Assembly: GCF_000591055.1 (NCBI RefSeq)
Contig: NC_020388.1
Location: 2,848,574 to 2,912,573 of the forward strand
DNA from: Natronomonas moolapensis 8.8.11
GTDB lineage: Archaea; Halobacteriota; Halobacteria; Halobacteriales; Haloarculaceae
Direction: 5' to 3'
DNA: 64,000 bases
Shown here piece after piece: positions 9,724 through 18,713 of this stretch. A program made the translations under genes and the position numbers. Position 1 is the first letter of the stretch, and each line of letters starts with the position of its first letter. The notes beneath the pieces were generated by a model. That model was given only the letters and a program-made list of their open reading frames with translations. It ran no database searches and was not told the origin of the DNA.

Positions 9724-11237
9724 CAGTACACCACCTCCACGTTCCGCAGCAGGTCCAGATCACACAGCGTCCCGTGGACGTCGCGGATGTCCTCGAAGCC
9801 ATACATCAACATGAGCAGCCGTTCGAGCGCGAGCCCCCACGCCATCACGTCGCACTCGACGCCGAGCGGCGAGAGCACCTCCTCGCGGAAGATGCCGGAG
9901 TTGCCGATCTCGATCAGCTCGTCCGTCTCGGGGTGGCGGCCGAACAGCTCGAAGCTCGGCTCCGTGTAGGGGTTGTAGTGAGGCTTGAACTCCAGGTCGG
10001 TGATGCCGAAGTGCTCGTAGAACTCGGTGAACGTCCCCATCAGGTCCCGCACCGAGAGCTCCTCGGCCATCACCCACCCCTCGATCTGGAAGAACTCGAG
10101 GAGGTGAGTCGGATCGAGCGTGTCGTTGCGGTAGACCTTCTCGACACTGAAGTACCGCTCGGGCGGTTCGAGGTCGCCGGCCGCCTGCCCCGAGAGATAT
10201 CGCATCGACAACGACGTCGTGTGCCCGCGCAGGGCGACCGCGCGGGCGAAGTCGGCGTCCCACGGCGAGTGATAGCCGTCGCCCTCGCTCCCGACGCCGT
10301 TGCGGTGGGCGTCCTCGACGCGCTCGAGGAGGTCCGCCGGGAGGTCGTCCATCGGCGGCACGTCGAGCGCAAAGCGGTCCCAGTGGGTCCGGGCCGGGTG
10401 GTCCTGGGGCATGAACAGGCAGTCGTTGATCCAGAAGTCGGCGTCGGCGTGGGGACCCTCCATCTCCCGGAACCCCATGCCGACGAGGACGTCCTTCACG
10501 CGGTTGGCGGTCTGTCTGAGAATGTGCGTTTTGCCGCCGGTGACGGTCTCGGCGTCGGCCGCGACGTTGTACTCGGCGAATTCGACCTCGGACCACGCCC
10601 CGGAAGTGAGCAACTCGGGGGTGACCGCTCCGACCGTCTCGGCGGCCTCGATACCCTCCATGAGCGCCGTGACACCCTCCTCGGTGAGCCTGACACTCCG
10701 GGCGGTCGTCTCGGCGCGCTCGATCAGCCCCCGGCCCTCGAGACGGTCGAGAACGTCGGTCGCGAGGGCCTCGGCCTCGCCGGCGGCGATCGACTCGAGC
10801 GCCGCAGCCTCGGGATCGGCCTCGGGGTCGTAGCGGGGGTCCTCGCCGAGGGCGATCGCTCCGTCGTCGATCTCGCCGTACCCCTTCCGGGCGAGATTCG
10901 ACAGCGCGATGTCGACCTCCGATTCCTCCAAGCCGGATTGGCCGAGGAGTCGACCCATCTCTACGGGCGAGTCGTCGGCCCCCGCCTCGACGGCGGCGGC
11001 CCGGAGGCGGAGTTCGGGGAGCCCCGCATCGCGGTAGCGCTCGCCCTCTTCGGTGAGCGTGACGTCCTCGAGGGCGCGTTCCTCGACGTCGACCAGGCCG
11101 GCCTCTTCGAGTTCGAAGGCCGCCCGCGTGATCGCGGCCGGGTCCTCGCCGAGCTCTTCGGCGAGGGCTCCGACGGGCGTTCGGTCCGTCGCGCCGGTCG
11201 CCTCCAGCAGCGCGAGTTGCGTTTCGGGGAGTTTCAT
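9723..11237 (-). CDS. pheS: Phenylalanyl-tRNA synthetase alpha subunit
   Basis: 504 residues from ATG at 11237 (MKLPETQLALLEA). The frame is open further upstream but lacks family similarity. The N-terminal half holds winged-helix-type repeats (EEGERYRDAGLPE; LTEEGVTALMEG) that contact tRNA. The C-terminal half is the class II catalytic core: motif 2 (DQ/THLLEFFQIEGW) and motif 3 (GLALERLLMLMYG). It forms the heterotetramer with PheT, the next gene in the operon. Confidence 0.95.
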   Translation of the reverse strand: MKLPETQLALLEATGATDRTPVGALAEELGEDPAAITRAAFELEEAGLVDVEERALEDVTLTEEGERYRDAGLPELRLRAAAVEAGADDSPVEMGRLLGQSGLEESEVDIALSNLARKGYGEIDDGAIALGEDPRYDPEADPEAAALESIAAGEAEALATDVLDRLEGRGLIERAETTARSVRLTEEGVTALMEGIEAAETVGAVTPELLTSGAWSEVEFAEYNVAADAETVTGGKTHILRQTANRVKDVLVGMGFREMEGPHADADFWINDCLFMPQDHPARTHWDRFALDVPPMDDLPADLLERVEDAHRNGVGSEGDGYHSPWDADFARAVALRGHTTSLSMRYLSGQAAGDLEPPERYFSVEKVYRNDTLDPTHLLEFFQIEGWVMAEELSVRDLMGTFTEFYEHFGITDLEFKPHYNPYTEPSFELFGRHPETDELIEIGNSGIFREEVLSPLGVECDVMAWGLALERLLMLMYGFEDIRDVHGTLCDLDLLRNVEVVY

Positions 11238-11355
11238 TGTGTCCGGTTGCGGACGGCTGGCTGTTAGCGGTTCCGACTCGCGGGCGCAGTCGCGGAGGTA
11301 TTCGTATATTCGACACCGGGTGCGGCCGCCGGACGTGTTCATAAACGGAGCCAGA

Positions 11356-12351
11356 TCAGACGAGCTCGATCGACCCCTCGAGGTCGAACGGCAACTGCCC
11401 GTGGAGGTAGCCCTCGACGCGGCCGCTGGGACGGGCCCGAAACACCACAGTCGGCTCGTGGCCGACCCGCGGTCGCTCACCCCGGACGGCGGACCACTCG
11501 GCGTCGGTGAAGGAGGTACAGTCGACGAAGAGGATCGCGTCTGGATGTTTCGCGAGTTGGTCGCTGCGTTTCGCGCCGCCAGTCTCCTTGACCGCCGCGA
11601 CGGGGTGGTCGGCGTGCGAGCGCCGCGCCGGCGGTTCCGGGCGCGTGACTTCGAGGAGACGATCGCCGACGGCGAAATCGAGCGCGTGGCCGCTGTCCTG
11701 TTCGACCTCCGGGACGAACTCGAGACCGGCGTCCGCGAGGAGCTTCGCGACGGTGAACTCCGACATCGTCGCGCGCATCCGGGTGAGGTCGTACCCCGGC
11801 GAGGTGCCGAGCTTCGAGGCCATCGTGTAGCGGTACTCGTCGAGGGTACCGGTCGCGAGCAGCGATTCGTAGAACTCGAGGCCGGCCTCGCGGGTCGCGT
11901 CGGGGAAGCCGGCGGCGTCGTCGGCGAAGAACGTCCGGGTCGTGTTCCGGCCGTCCTTCGAGAAGAACACCGGGAGAAAAAACCAGGTGACGTACTCGAA
12001 CTCGGCGAGCCACGGGTCGGTCACCTCGAGTCTGGCGGTGAGTTCGCGTTCGGCCCACCGCGAGACGGCGTAGGGGGCCTCGGCGAACGTTTCCTTGTCG
12101 GTGCGCCAAAGCGCCTCGGGCGTCTCGGTGTTGCCGAGCCAGTAGGCCCGACCGGGGCGGAACGCAAAGAGAGCGAAGTCGCCGTTCGCCATGTCCAACC
12201 GGACGGCGTCGTAGCGGTCGTCGCCGACCGAAAACCACGGCTCCTCGAGGCGCGCGCCGAACGTCGCCTCCAGCGGGGCGAGAAGCTGTTCGCGGACGCG
12301 GTCGCGCGACCACGTCGCGTTCGATCGGCGGAAGCGAAGGGGGCCTGCCAC
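11356..12351 (-). CDS. Conserved haloarchaeal protein, probably the DUF5784 family
   Basis: 331 residues from a GTG (MAGPLRFRRSNATW). From memory it matches a haloarchaea-restricted family annotated as DUF5784; function is unknown. There are no membrane segments. The C-terminal third has HALDFAVGDRLLEVTRPE, which looks like the Asp...Glu strand of a nuclease-like fold but lacks a clear Lys, so a nuclease role is only a possibility. It lies divergent to a DUF5786-like gene and 118 bp upstream of pheS on the same strand. Confidence 0.75.
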   Translation of the reverse strand: MAGPLRFRRSNATWSRDRVREQLLAPLEATFGARLEEPWFSVGDDRYDAVRLDMANGDFALFAFRPGRAYWLGNTETPEALWRTDKETFAEAPYAVSRWAERELTARLEVTDPWLAEFEYVTWFFLPVFFSKDGRNTTRTFFADDAAGFPDATREAGLEFYESLLATGTLDEYRYTMASKLGTSPGYDLTRMRATMSEFTVAKLLADAGLEFVPEVEQDSGHALDFAVGDRLLEVTRPEPPARRSHADHPVAAVKETGGAKRSDQLAKHPDAILFVDCTSFTDAEWSAVRGERPRVGHEPTVVFRARPSGRVEGYLHGQLPFDLEGSIELV

Positions 12352-12446
12352 ACTCGAACGTCGGTCCCGAATCGTTTACTGGTTGCGTTTGCGGGGTCGA
12401 ACACCCGATACATTCATAGTGAACAATGACCAAGGAACGACATACC

Positions 12447-12617
12447 ATGTCAATGGGTGCCTATGACGAAGCCGAACACGAGCGTCGAGAACAGAAGACA
12501 TCGAGTGTCGACGCCGCCTTCGACGACGAGCGGACGACCTACCGTGGGGAGTTGAAATACGACTCCGGGGACTCGGCGGAAGCACTCATCGACCAGTTCA
12601 AACAGATGCGGAAGTGA
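12447..12617 (+). CDS. Small conserved haloarchaeal protein, probably DUF5786
   Basis: 56 residues from ATG 12447 (MSMGAYDEAEHERREQ). An in-frame ATG at 12426 is possible but the shorter start matches the family as I remember it. It is highly charged, ends FKQMRK, and has no cysteines or membrane segment. It is divergent to the DUF5784-like gene, a neighbourhood that supports both calls. Function unknown. Confidence 0.75.
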   Translation: MSMGAYDEAEHERREQKTSSVDAAFDDERTTYRGELKYDSGDSAEALIDQFKQMRK

Positions 12618-12660
12618 CCGATCGAGCGCTGTCGGACGGCGACTATTTATATATCCCGGA

Positions 12661-12720
12661 GCATCCGGCGGCGTCGCACGGCGCATCCGGCGGCGTCGCA
12701 CGGCGCATCCGGCGGCGTCG
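12661..12720. repeat. 22-bp tandem repeat, three copies, between two TATA-like boxes
   Basis: Units start at 12661, 12683 and 12705 (GCATCCGGCGGCGTCGCACG plus GC; the last is cut at 16 bp). TATTTATATAT lies just before (12644-12654) and TTTATATAC directly after (12721-12729). The array follows the DUF5786-like stop and precedes the 3' end of the next, oppositely oriented gene. Confidence 0.9.
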
Positions 12721-12771
12721 TTTATATACCCCTGCCGACCCCGGCGTCTCTGTCGGTCCGGGCGCGGACGG

Positions 12772-13170
12772 CTACTGGCCCCGAACTTCGACGGCCAGCG
12801 CCTCGGGAAGCGATCCGCCGCGGCGGTACGGGTCGACCTCGAAGACACCGAGCGTGACGACGACCCGGCCGGCCTCCATCGAGCCGCGCAACACGACGCC
12901 GTGGCCGGCGACCGCGAGGAAGGGAACGTCCGGAACCGGCCGGGCAGCGAGGTCGCCACCGGCCGCCGCGACGCTGTCCGAAAGCGCCGCGACGAGAGAG
13001 CGTAACAGCCCGGCCCGCTCGAGCGTCGCGTGGTACGGGCCGACGACCTCGGTCCGATCCGCTGTCGTCGGCCCGTCCCACCCGGCCGCGACGGCGTCGG
13101 CACACGAGAGCGCGTCCTCGAGTGTCCCGCGGTGGCGATCCAACAGCCGGTCGCGGACGGCCGCGCGCAT
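12772..13170 (-). CDS. Unrecognised soluble haloarchaeal protein (132 aa)
   Basis: 132 residues, ATG at 13170 (MRAAVRDRLLDRH). Mixed alpha/beta composition with a C-terminal strand-rich part (FLAVAGHGVVLRG, VVVTLGVFEV). There are no cysteines clustered for metal and no membrane segment. It lies 60 bp downstream of a 138-residue gene on the same strand and probably shares its transcript. A longer frame reaching 13402 in another phase is a shadow. I do not recognise the family. Confidence 0.7.
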   Translation of the reverse strand: MRAAVRDRLLDRHRGTLEDALSCADAVAAGWDGPTTADRTEVVGPYHATLERAGLLRSLVAALSDSVAAAGGDLAARPVPDVPFLAVAGHGVVLRGSMEAGRVVVTLGVFEVDPYRRGGSLPEALAVEVRGQ

Positions 13171-13230
13171 CAGACCCCTCCGTCGGGACCGGCCGTCGCC
13201 GGAGCCGGTCGTCGCCCCGGACGGTGCGGT

Positions 13231-13647
13231 TCAGGCCGGCCCATCGGTCTCCACCGGATCGGCGGCTGCCTCGCCGAACGTCGGCACCTCGGCCGGCGGT
13301 TCCGAGGCCGGCTCCCGCGTCGAGAGGACGAGCGTCGAGAAGTCCGTCTCGGAGATGTCGCCCCGGTCGAGCGCGCGGAACCACCCGGCACTGACCGACC
13401 ACCGGCCGTGGAACCCGCCTTCTGTGTGAAACGCCCAGAAGGTGCAGTCACGCGGCTCCCACTTCGCGTCGTGGGCCTCCCGAAGTTCGGAGCAGACGTT
13501 GCCGATGTCGCCGGTCGTCAGCCCCGGCGCGGCCGTCTCGTATTCGAGGTGTAGCGTGTCGGATTCCAGCGCGTGACGCTCCACGTAGACGCCGAGGCTC
13601 ATCAGGTTGCGTTCGAGCCGATCGACGATCCGGGGTGCCGACTCCAT
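13231..13647 (-). CDS. Unrecognised haloarchaeal protein (138 aa)
   Basis: 138 residues from ATG 13647 (MESAPRIVDRLERN); the open frame upstream is not protein-like. It contains a compact core with CTFWAFHTEGGFHGRW and an aromatic-rich centre, then a Pro/Glu-rich tail. It looks like a conserved cytosolic protein, first gene of a two-gene unit. No function can be given. Confidence 0.7.
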   Translation of the reverse strand: MESAPRIVDRLERNLMSLGVYVERHALESDTLHLEYETAAPGLTTGDIGNVCSELREAHDAKWEPRDCTFWAFHTEGGFHGRWSVSAGWFRALDRGDISETDFSTLVLSTREPASEPPAEVPTFGEAAADPVETDGPA

Positions 13648-13784
13648 GTCGGAGGGTGAGGGTCGCCGGAAAAAAGAACCTGCCGCCGCGGGCGACACAG
13701 CGCGTGCCGCGTATCGATCCCCGAAACCGATCGCACGGTTATGTACCGAACGCCAGTACTGACTGGCACGACGGATCGATCTCA

Positions 13785-14144
13785 ATGCCACCGAAAGTAC
13801 TCGTGGTCGACGACTCCTCGCTGCAACGGACGATCATCTCCGGCGCGCTCGGCGACCGCTTCGAGGTCGTCGGCGAGGCCGAGAACGGACGTGAGGGCGT
13901 CGAGCTGTTCGAGTCCGAACGGCCCGACCTCGTCACGATGGACATCATGATGCCGGAGATGGACGGCGTCGAAGCCACCGGCCGGATCAAGTCGTTGACC
14001 GACGAAACAAAAGTGATGATGTGTACCAGCGTCGAGCAGGCCGAGAAAATGAAGGAGGCGGTCCGGGCGGGGGCAGACGAGTACGTGACGAAACCCTTCG
14101 ACGAGGACGAACTGCTCGATACGGCGACGATGCTTCTGAACTGA
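13785..14144 (+). CDS. CheY-like single-domain response regulator
   Basis: 119 residues, only a receiver domain. The acidic pocket is D9/D10, the phosphorylation site D53 (MDIMMPEMDG), the switch Thr/Ser at 81-82 and the conserved Lys K103 (TKPF). ATG 13785 gives the normal CheY length. With no output domain it must act by protein contact, as chemotaxis CheY does, or in a phosphorelay. No che genes are nearby, so chemotaxis is not certain; its partner may be elsewhere. Confidence 0.85.
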   Translation: MPPKVLVVDDSSLQRTIISGALGDRFEVVGEAENGREGVELFESERPDLVTMDIMMPEMDGVEATGRIKSLTDETKVMMCTSVEQAEKMKEAVRAGADEYVTKPFDEDELLDTATMLLN

Positions 14145-14238
14145 GAGGCCGTAGACGGCGAAGCCGACGGGAGCGACAGCGGGCGAACCGGAATCAAGAA
14201 ACCGGACAACTAACACCTCTCGGCCGCCACCACGGGAT

Positions 14239-15189
14239 ATGCCGACGCGAGACGACGGACTCGACCCCCAGGCCGCCGCGCTGCTCGAGCAGCTGAAGTC
14301 CGGGATCTCGGCCCCCTCGTCGACGCTCTCCGTCGAGAGCGGTCGGCGGATCCTCGAGGAGCTGTTCGCCGTCGCCGACCCCGAACCCGTCAGCGAGGTC
14401 GCCGACATCGAGATACAGGGACCGAACGGCCCGATCCCGCTCCGGATCTACGCGCCGGAGGGTGACGATCCGGCGCCCGTGCTCTCGTTTTTTCACGGGG
14501 GCGGGTGGGTCCGGGGGTCGCTCGACTCCTACGACGGCCTCTGTCGGCGGCTGACGAACCGGGCCGGGGCGGTCGTCGTCTCGGTCGATTACCGCCGCGC
14601 GCCCGAACACCCGTTTCCGGCCGGCTTCGAGGATTGCTATGCGGCGGCCGAGTGGGCGACGGCCCACGCGGCCGACCTCGGCGGCGACCCCGACCGGGTG
14701 GCCGTCGGCGGCGACAGCGCGGGCGGGAACCTCGCGGCGGCCGTCGCGCTCGCGGCCCGGGACCGCGACGGTCCCGACCTCGCCCACCAACTGCTCGTCT
14801 ACCCGGCGGTCAACGCGCCGTCAGTGCGGTGGTTCGACGCTTACGACGAGAACGGGACCGGTTACTTCCTCGAGATGGACAGCGTCGAGTGGTACCTAGA
14901 GCAGTACTGCAAGCCCGCGGACACCGCCAATCACTACGCGTTCCCGCTCCGGGCGCGGGACCTCTCGGGGGTGCCCCCGGCGACCGTCGTGACGGCGGGC
15001 TATGATCCCCTCCGCGACGAGGGGGAAGCGTACGCCGAACGGCTCTCGGCGGCCGGCGTCGAGACCGAACGGCTTCACTACGACGCACAGATCCACGCCT
15101 TCCTCAGTCTCTATGCGTACATCGACGAAGGGGCGACAGCGATCGACGACGTGGGCGAGCGCATCGAGGACGTCCTCGGCGACGCGTAG
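14239..15189 (+). CDS. Alpha/beta hydrolase, hormone-sensitive lipase family (family IV esterase)
   Basis: 316 residues. HGGGW (86-90) forms the oxyanion hole. The triad is S160 in GGDSAGG, D256 in GYDPLRDEG and H286 in QIHAFL. YRRAPEHPFPA after the oxyanion loop is diagnostic of the HSL/family IV group. Expected activity is hydrolysis of short acyl esters. No signal peptide is visible, so it is cytosolic. It stands alone on the plus strand, converging on the next gene. Confidence 0.9.
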   Translation: MPTRDDGLDPQAAALLEQLKSGISAPSSTLSVESGRRILEELFAVADPEPVSEVADIEIQGPNGPIPLRIYAPEGDDPAPVLSFFHGGGWVRGSLDSYDGLCRRLTNRAGAVVVSVDYRRAPEHPFPAGFEDCYAAAEWATAHAADLGGDPDRVAVGGDSAGGNLAAAVALAARDRDGPDLAHQLLVYPAVNAPSVRWFDAYDENGTGYFLEMDSVEWYLEQYCKPADTANHYAFPLRARDLSGVPPATVVTAGYDPLRDEGEAYAERLSAAGVETERLHYDAQIHAFLSLYAYIDEGATAIDDVGERIEDVLGDA

Positions 15190-15220
15190 TGGCGTCGAAG
15201 GCCGCATCGAAGCACGGCTC

Positions 15221-15751
15221 TCACTCCCCGAGTGCCTCGGAGAACCCCCACTCCTCGGCGCGCTCGCGGGCGTTCTCGCGGGCGGCTGCGCGGATGTCCG
15301 AGACCGCGGCGTCGTTCTCGAGGAACGCCTCGAGGGCGTCGATCTCGGTCCGGTCGTCGTCGCCGTCGGCTGCGGCCTCGCGGATTCGGGCGGCGAGTTC
15401 GGCGTCGCCGGCCAGCCGTTCGGCGGCCGCCCCGGGGGGAATCCGGAGCGTCTCCGTCCGGTGGGGCAACTCGAGGGCGTCGGCCTCGAGGGCGTACAGT
15501 TCGAACTGATAGGGGGGCGAACCGATGTCGGCGAGCGCGGGCGGGCCGCCGCGGTCCGTCCCGGTGTGGTAGGCGAGCGTCGCGACGCCCGACTCGAAGG
15601 TGATGACGCCACGCTCGTCGCCGGAATCGAGCAGCGCATCGCGGGGCGAGACCAGTGCGTAGCCGTCGAGTTCCCGGTCGAGGGCGTCCTCGAGCGCCGG
15701 CGACAGTGCCGTGACGACCCGCGAGCGGAGCAACTCCCCGTCGGGGATCAT
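15221..15751 (-). CDS. Unrecognised haloarchaeal protein, coupled to the MinD-like gene
   Basis: 176 residues, Ala/Glu-rich and mostly helical in its C-terminal half (ERLAGDAELAARIREAAADG); the N-terminal half has strands (GVITFESGVATLAYHTG). Its ATG overlaps the stop of the upstream MinD-like gene as ATGA, so the two are translationally coupled and may work together. Family not recognised. Confidence 0.75.
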   Translation of the reverse strand: MIPDGELLRSRVVTALSPALEDALDRELDGYALVSPRDALLDSGDERGVITFESGVATLAYHTGTDRGGPPALADIGSPPYQFELYALEADALELPHRTETLRIPPGAAAERLAGDAELAARIREAAADGDDDRTEIDALEAFLENDAAVSDIRAAARENARERAEEWGFSEALGE

Positions 15752-16512
15752 GGCGGGTCGGGGATGACCGCGGTCCGGAACCGCTCGGCCACGTCCCCGG
15801 AGTCGCCGTCGTTCGGCGAGAGCCGCCCGGCCGCGGTCCGGAAGGCCTCGGCGGCCGGGCTCTCGGGGGCGTGCGCGAGCAGCGGTACGCCAGCCGATCG
15901 GGCGGCCTGGACCGAATCGCTCTCGGGCACCGTCGCGAGAGTCGGTCCCTCGAAGTAGCGTTCGGCCTTCGAGCGGACGTCCCCGACGTCGCCGCGGACG
16001 CGGTTGAACACCGTTCCAGCGATCCCGGAGCCGTACGACAGGGCGTACTCTTGGACTTTCAGGCCGTCAGAGATGGCGGGGACCGTCGGATTGAGAACGA
16101 CGACGACGCGGTCGGCGAGCACGATCGGCAACACCGCGCTCTTGGAATTCAGCGTCGCGGGCGAGTCGAGGAGCAACACGTCGGTGTCGCCGGCGAGTTC
16201 GGCGACGACGTCCCGGAGCCGGTCCGGATCGGCGGCCTCGAAGGCCGCGAGCGACGTACCGCACGGAACCACCGACATCCCGAATCGGTCGTACGTCGCG
16301 GCCGAGACGGGAGCGCCACCCTCGACGAGGACGTCGTGTAGCGTCGTATCGGCGTCGGACAGCCCCGCGTGAAACAGCAGGTTCGCCATGCCTGTGTCGG
16401 CGTCGACCACCGTCACGTCGTAGCGCTCGGCCAGCGCCATCCCGAGCGCCATCGTGCTCGTCGTCTTGCCGGTGCCGCCCTTCCCGCTCGCGACGGCGAA
16501 CGCCTCGACCAT
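15748..16512 (-). CDS. minD: MinD/ParA-like deviant Walker A ATPase
   Basis: 254 residues from ATG 16512 (MVEAFAVASGKGG); twenty further open codons upstream are not conserved-looking. The deviant Walker A is KGGTGKTT (K11-T18), followed by VVDADTGM and LLLDSPATL. Such ATPases position cell structures or chromosomes; haloarchaea have several MinD paralogues, one of which affects placement of archaella and chemosensory arrays. The C-terminal tail is acidic and lacks an obvious membrane-targeting amphipathic helix. It is coupled to the 176-residue gene downstream. Confidence 0.85.
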   Translation of the reverse strand: MVEAFAVASGKGGTGKTTSTMALGMALAERYDVTVVDADTGMANLLFHAGLSDADTTLHDVLVEGGAPVSAATYDRFGMSVVPCGTSLAAFEAADPDRLRDVVAELAGDTDVLLLDSPATLNSKSAVLPIVLADRVVVVLNPTVPAISDGLKVQEYALSYGSGIAGTVFNRVRGDVGDVRSKAERYFEGPTLATVPESDSVQAARSAGVPLLAHAPESPAAEAFRTAAGRLSPNDGDSGDVAERFRTAVIPDPP

Positions 16513-16602
16513 TCGTTGGTTGAGCCTGTGCCGAATTCGGATATAAGAGTTCGGGTTGTCGACCAGCGGCATTTGCCGAACGTGTATTAACGATCATTAA
16601 CA

Positions 16603-16608
16603 TTTAAG
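16603..16608 (+). promoter_or_regulatory. TATA-like box before a small ORF
   Basis: TTTAAG about 30 nt before the ATG at 16638, in an AT-rich divergent spacer between the MinD-like gene and the small ORF. Confidence 0.4.
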
Positions 16609-16637
16609 ACCGTGTAGGTTATAGTGGTGAGTAGACG

Positions 16638-16775
16638 ATGCGCGAGGAAATCGAACCGATGGTTCCGGTGATGCCGCGAGCGGAAACGACCGACGACGTC
16701 CGAGCGGACGGCGGCGTCCGCAAACGCTACGACGCCGAGGAGGTAGCCTCGCCGGTCGTTCCGGACCTTCGGTAG
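16638..16775 (+). CDS. Possible small protein (45 aa)
   Basis: ATG 16638 to TAG 16775 gives MREEIEPMVPVMPRAETTDD and onward to VVPDLR, a 45-residue acidic and basic mix without cysteines. It has a TATA-like box at suitable distance, GC-rich third positions and no competing longer frame. It is divergent to the MinD-like gene. I do not recognise it; it may be a real short protein or an unused frame. Confidence 0.5.
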   Translation: MREEIEPMVPVMPRAETTDDVRADGGVRKRYDAEEVASPVVPDLR

Positions 16776-16826
16776 ACGAAGCTCCTTTTTCGACTCGTCC
16801 ATACCGGTCAGCGTCGGCTGCGTCTC

Positions 16827-17486
16827 TCAGACGACGTCGCCGCGGACCTCGACGCCCTCGGCCCCGTCGCGGTAGCGCCGGAGTTCCTCGGCCGCGCGTT
16901 CGGCCACTGGTTCCTCGAGCCCGAGCATCGCGAGGCTGGCGGACAGCGTCGGAAAGACGAACTCACCGGCCTCGAGTTTTTCGAACGCCGTCTCGCTCGT
17001 TTCGCCGCCCCCGTCGGTATCGACCCACAGACAGGCCGCCCGCGGGTCGAGCAACTGCGTGTAGTCCTCTCTGGCCCGTGCCCCCTTCAGCCGCTGGGTG
17101 ACGTTGTGCTCGAAGCCAGCGTTACACACTTCGAGGTGAACTGGCTCGTCCCCAAAGAGGTGGGCGGCCAGACACCGTTCGGGCGCGGCGTGTCCGGACG
17201 CGTTCGCGCGAACGTGTTCCGGGTACGCATCAGCCCACGCCGCCGACACCGTTTTGCCGACCCCGGAGACGCCGAGTTCGGCCTCGAAATCGGCCCCCCG
17301 TTCGGGTGCGTCGTCGAACAGGAGGTCCTTCGTGACGTACACGCCGAGGCGGTCGATCGGGTCCATTCCGAGCACCACGTCGCCGAACGCCCACACCTCC
17401 CGGACCGGAACCGGCATCGGCTCGGTCTCGACGGCCTCGACGACGCTCCGGAGTCGGTCGACCGCTTCCGATCGGCTGTAGCTCAT
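16827..17486 (-). CDS. Conserved haloarchaeal protein, probably DUF7095
   Basis: 219 residues from ATG 17486 (MSYSRSEAVDRLRSVV). The N-terminal region reads MPVPVREVWAFGDVVLGMDPIDRLGVYVTKDL, resembling the nucleotidyltransferase-like motif region (GD..LG.DPIDRLDVY) of a family I recall as DUF7095. It ends with a helical tail. Divergent to ncsA. Function unknown; a nucleotidyltransferase-fold relationship is an inference from the GD-x-D pattern. Confidence 0.75.
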   Translation of the reverse strand: MSYSRSEAVDRLRSVVEAVETEPMPVPVREVWAFGDVVLGMDPIDRLGVYVTKDLLFDDAPERGADFEAELGVSGVGKTVSAAWADAYPEHVRANASGHAAPERCLAAHLFGDEPVHLEVCNAGFEHNVTQRLKGARAREDYTQLLDPRAACLWVDTDGGGETSETAFEKLEAGEFVFPTLSASLAMLGLEEPVAERAAEELRRYRDGAEGVEVRGDVV

Positions 17487-17592
17487 TGGGGGAACGGACG
17501 GTCCGGCGGGACAAACGGTTGTCGCGTGACGGCGGGTTGGGGAACGTCCCGAGTCGAAACCGGTATCCGCCCGAACCGGCAAGGGTGCGCTG

Positions 17593-18573
17593 ATGCAGTG
17601 CGACAAGTGCGGTGCCGAGGCGGTGATGCACGCCGCCTACTCGGGACTCCATCTGTGTTCGGAGCATTTCCGCCGATCGGTCGAGTCCCGCGTCCGGCGG
17701 CGAATCCGCGACGACGCGCTCCTCTCTGAGGCTGCCACGGCGGACGACCCCGAGACCTGGCTCGTCGGCCTCTCGGGCGGCAAGGACAGTGTCGTACTCA
17801 CGCACCTCCTCGAGGGGACGTTCGCGTCGGATCCACGCGTCGAACTCGTCGCGCTCACGGTCCACGAGGGGATCGACGGGTATCGGGACGCCTCGCTGGA
17901 GGCGTGTCTCGAGCTCACCGACGACCTCGACATCGAACACGAAGTCGTGAGCTACGCCGACGAGTACGGCGTCGAGATGGATGCGGTCGCCGAGGACGAC
18001 CCCGAAGGGATGGCTCCCTGTGCGTACTGCGGGGTGTTCCGACGCGACGCGCTCTCGCGATACGCCGACGAGTACGGCGCCGACAAGCTTCTGACGGGTC
18101 ACAATCTCGACGACGAGGCCCAGACGGCGATGATGAACCTCCTTTCGGGAGATATCGCACAGGTCGCAAAGCACTTCGACGCCTCCCTCGGGAGCTTCGA
18201 GGAGCGCGAGGTCGACGATTCACCGTTCGTCCCGCGGGCGAAACCGCTCCGGGACATCCCCGAAAAGGAGGTCGCACTCTACGCGCACCTGGCTGATCTG
18301 CCGGTCCACATGGCGGAGTGTCCCCACGCGAGCGAGGCCTACCGCGGCGAGATACAGGAACTGTTGTACGGCCTCGAGGACGACCACCCCGGAACACGAC
18401 ACTCGATTATGTCGGGATACGAGGAGCTCGCGCGGCTCGCGGCCGAGGCCCACCGCGGCGGCGAGGGCCCTCGTGGGGAGTGTGATCGCTGCGGCGCACC
18501 GACGAACAACGAGGTCTGCCGGAAGTGCGATCTCGTCGACGCAGTCGGGGGCGAGTTGCCGGGCGACGACTGA
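17593..18573 (+). CDS. ncsA: tRNA 2-thiolation enzyme NcsA (PP-loop ATPase)
   Basis: 326 residues. The N-terminal zinc ribbon is CDKCG plus a Cys/His pair (LCSEHF). The PP-loop SGGKDS lies near residue 60, with catalytic-type CAYCG near 143 and LTGHNLDDEAQT. A C-terminal zinc finger follows (CDRCGAPTNNEVCRKC). This is the TtuA/Ncs6 family that thiolates wobble uridine in tRNA-Lys/Glu/Gln using a SAMP sulfur carrier in haloarchaea. It sits beside ftsZ2, as I recall for Haloferax volcanii. Confidence 0.92.
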   Translation: MQCDKCGAEAVMHAAYSGLHLCSEHFRRSVESRVRRRIRDDALLSEAATADDPETWLVGLSGGKDSVVLTHLLEGTFASDPRVELVALTVHEGIDGYRDASLEACLELTDDLDIEHEVVSYADEYGVEMDAVAEDDPEGMAPCAYCGVFRRDALSRYADEYGADKLLTGHNLDDEAQTAMMNLLSGDIAQVAKHFDASLGSFEEREVDDSPFVPRAKPLRDIPEKEVALYAHLADLPVHMAECPHASEAYRGEIQELLYGLEDDHPGTRHSIMSGYEELARLAAEAHRGGEGPRGECDRCGAPTNNEVCRKCDLVDAVGGELPGDD

Positions 18574-18713
18574 CCGGTCGGTAGCGACTTCGAGCGCGGC
18601 GTCAGCCGAGCGTCATACACCCCGTTTACGCAGCTCGTGTCAGACGATGTAAATTGATTCTTAGAATGAATACCGCAGCAGGAAACCGCTATCGAAAAAG
18701 TAAGTTAGTTGAC

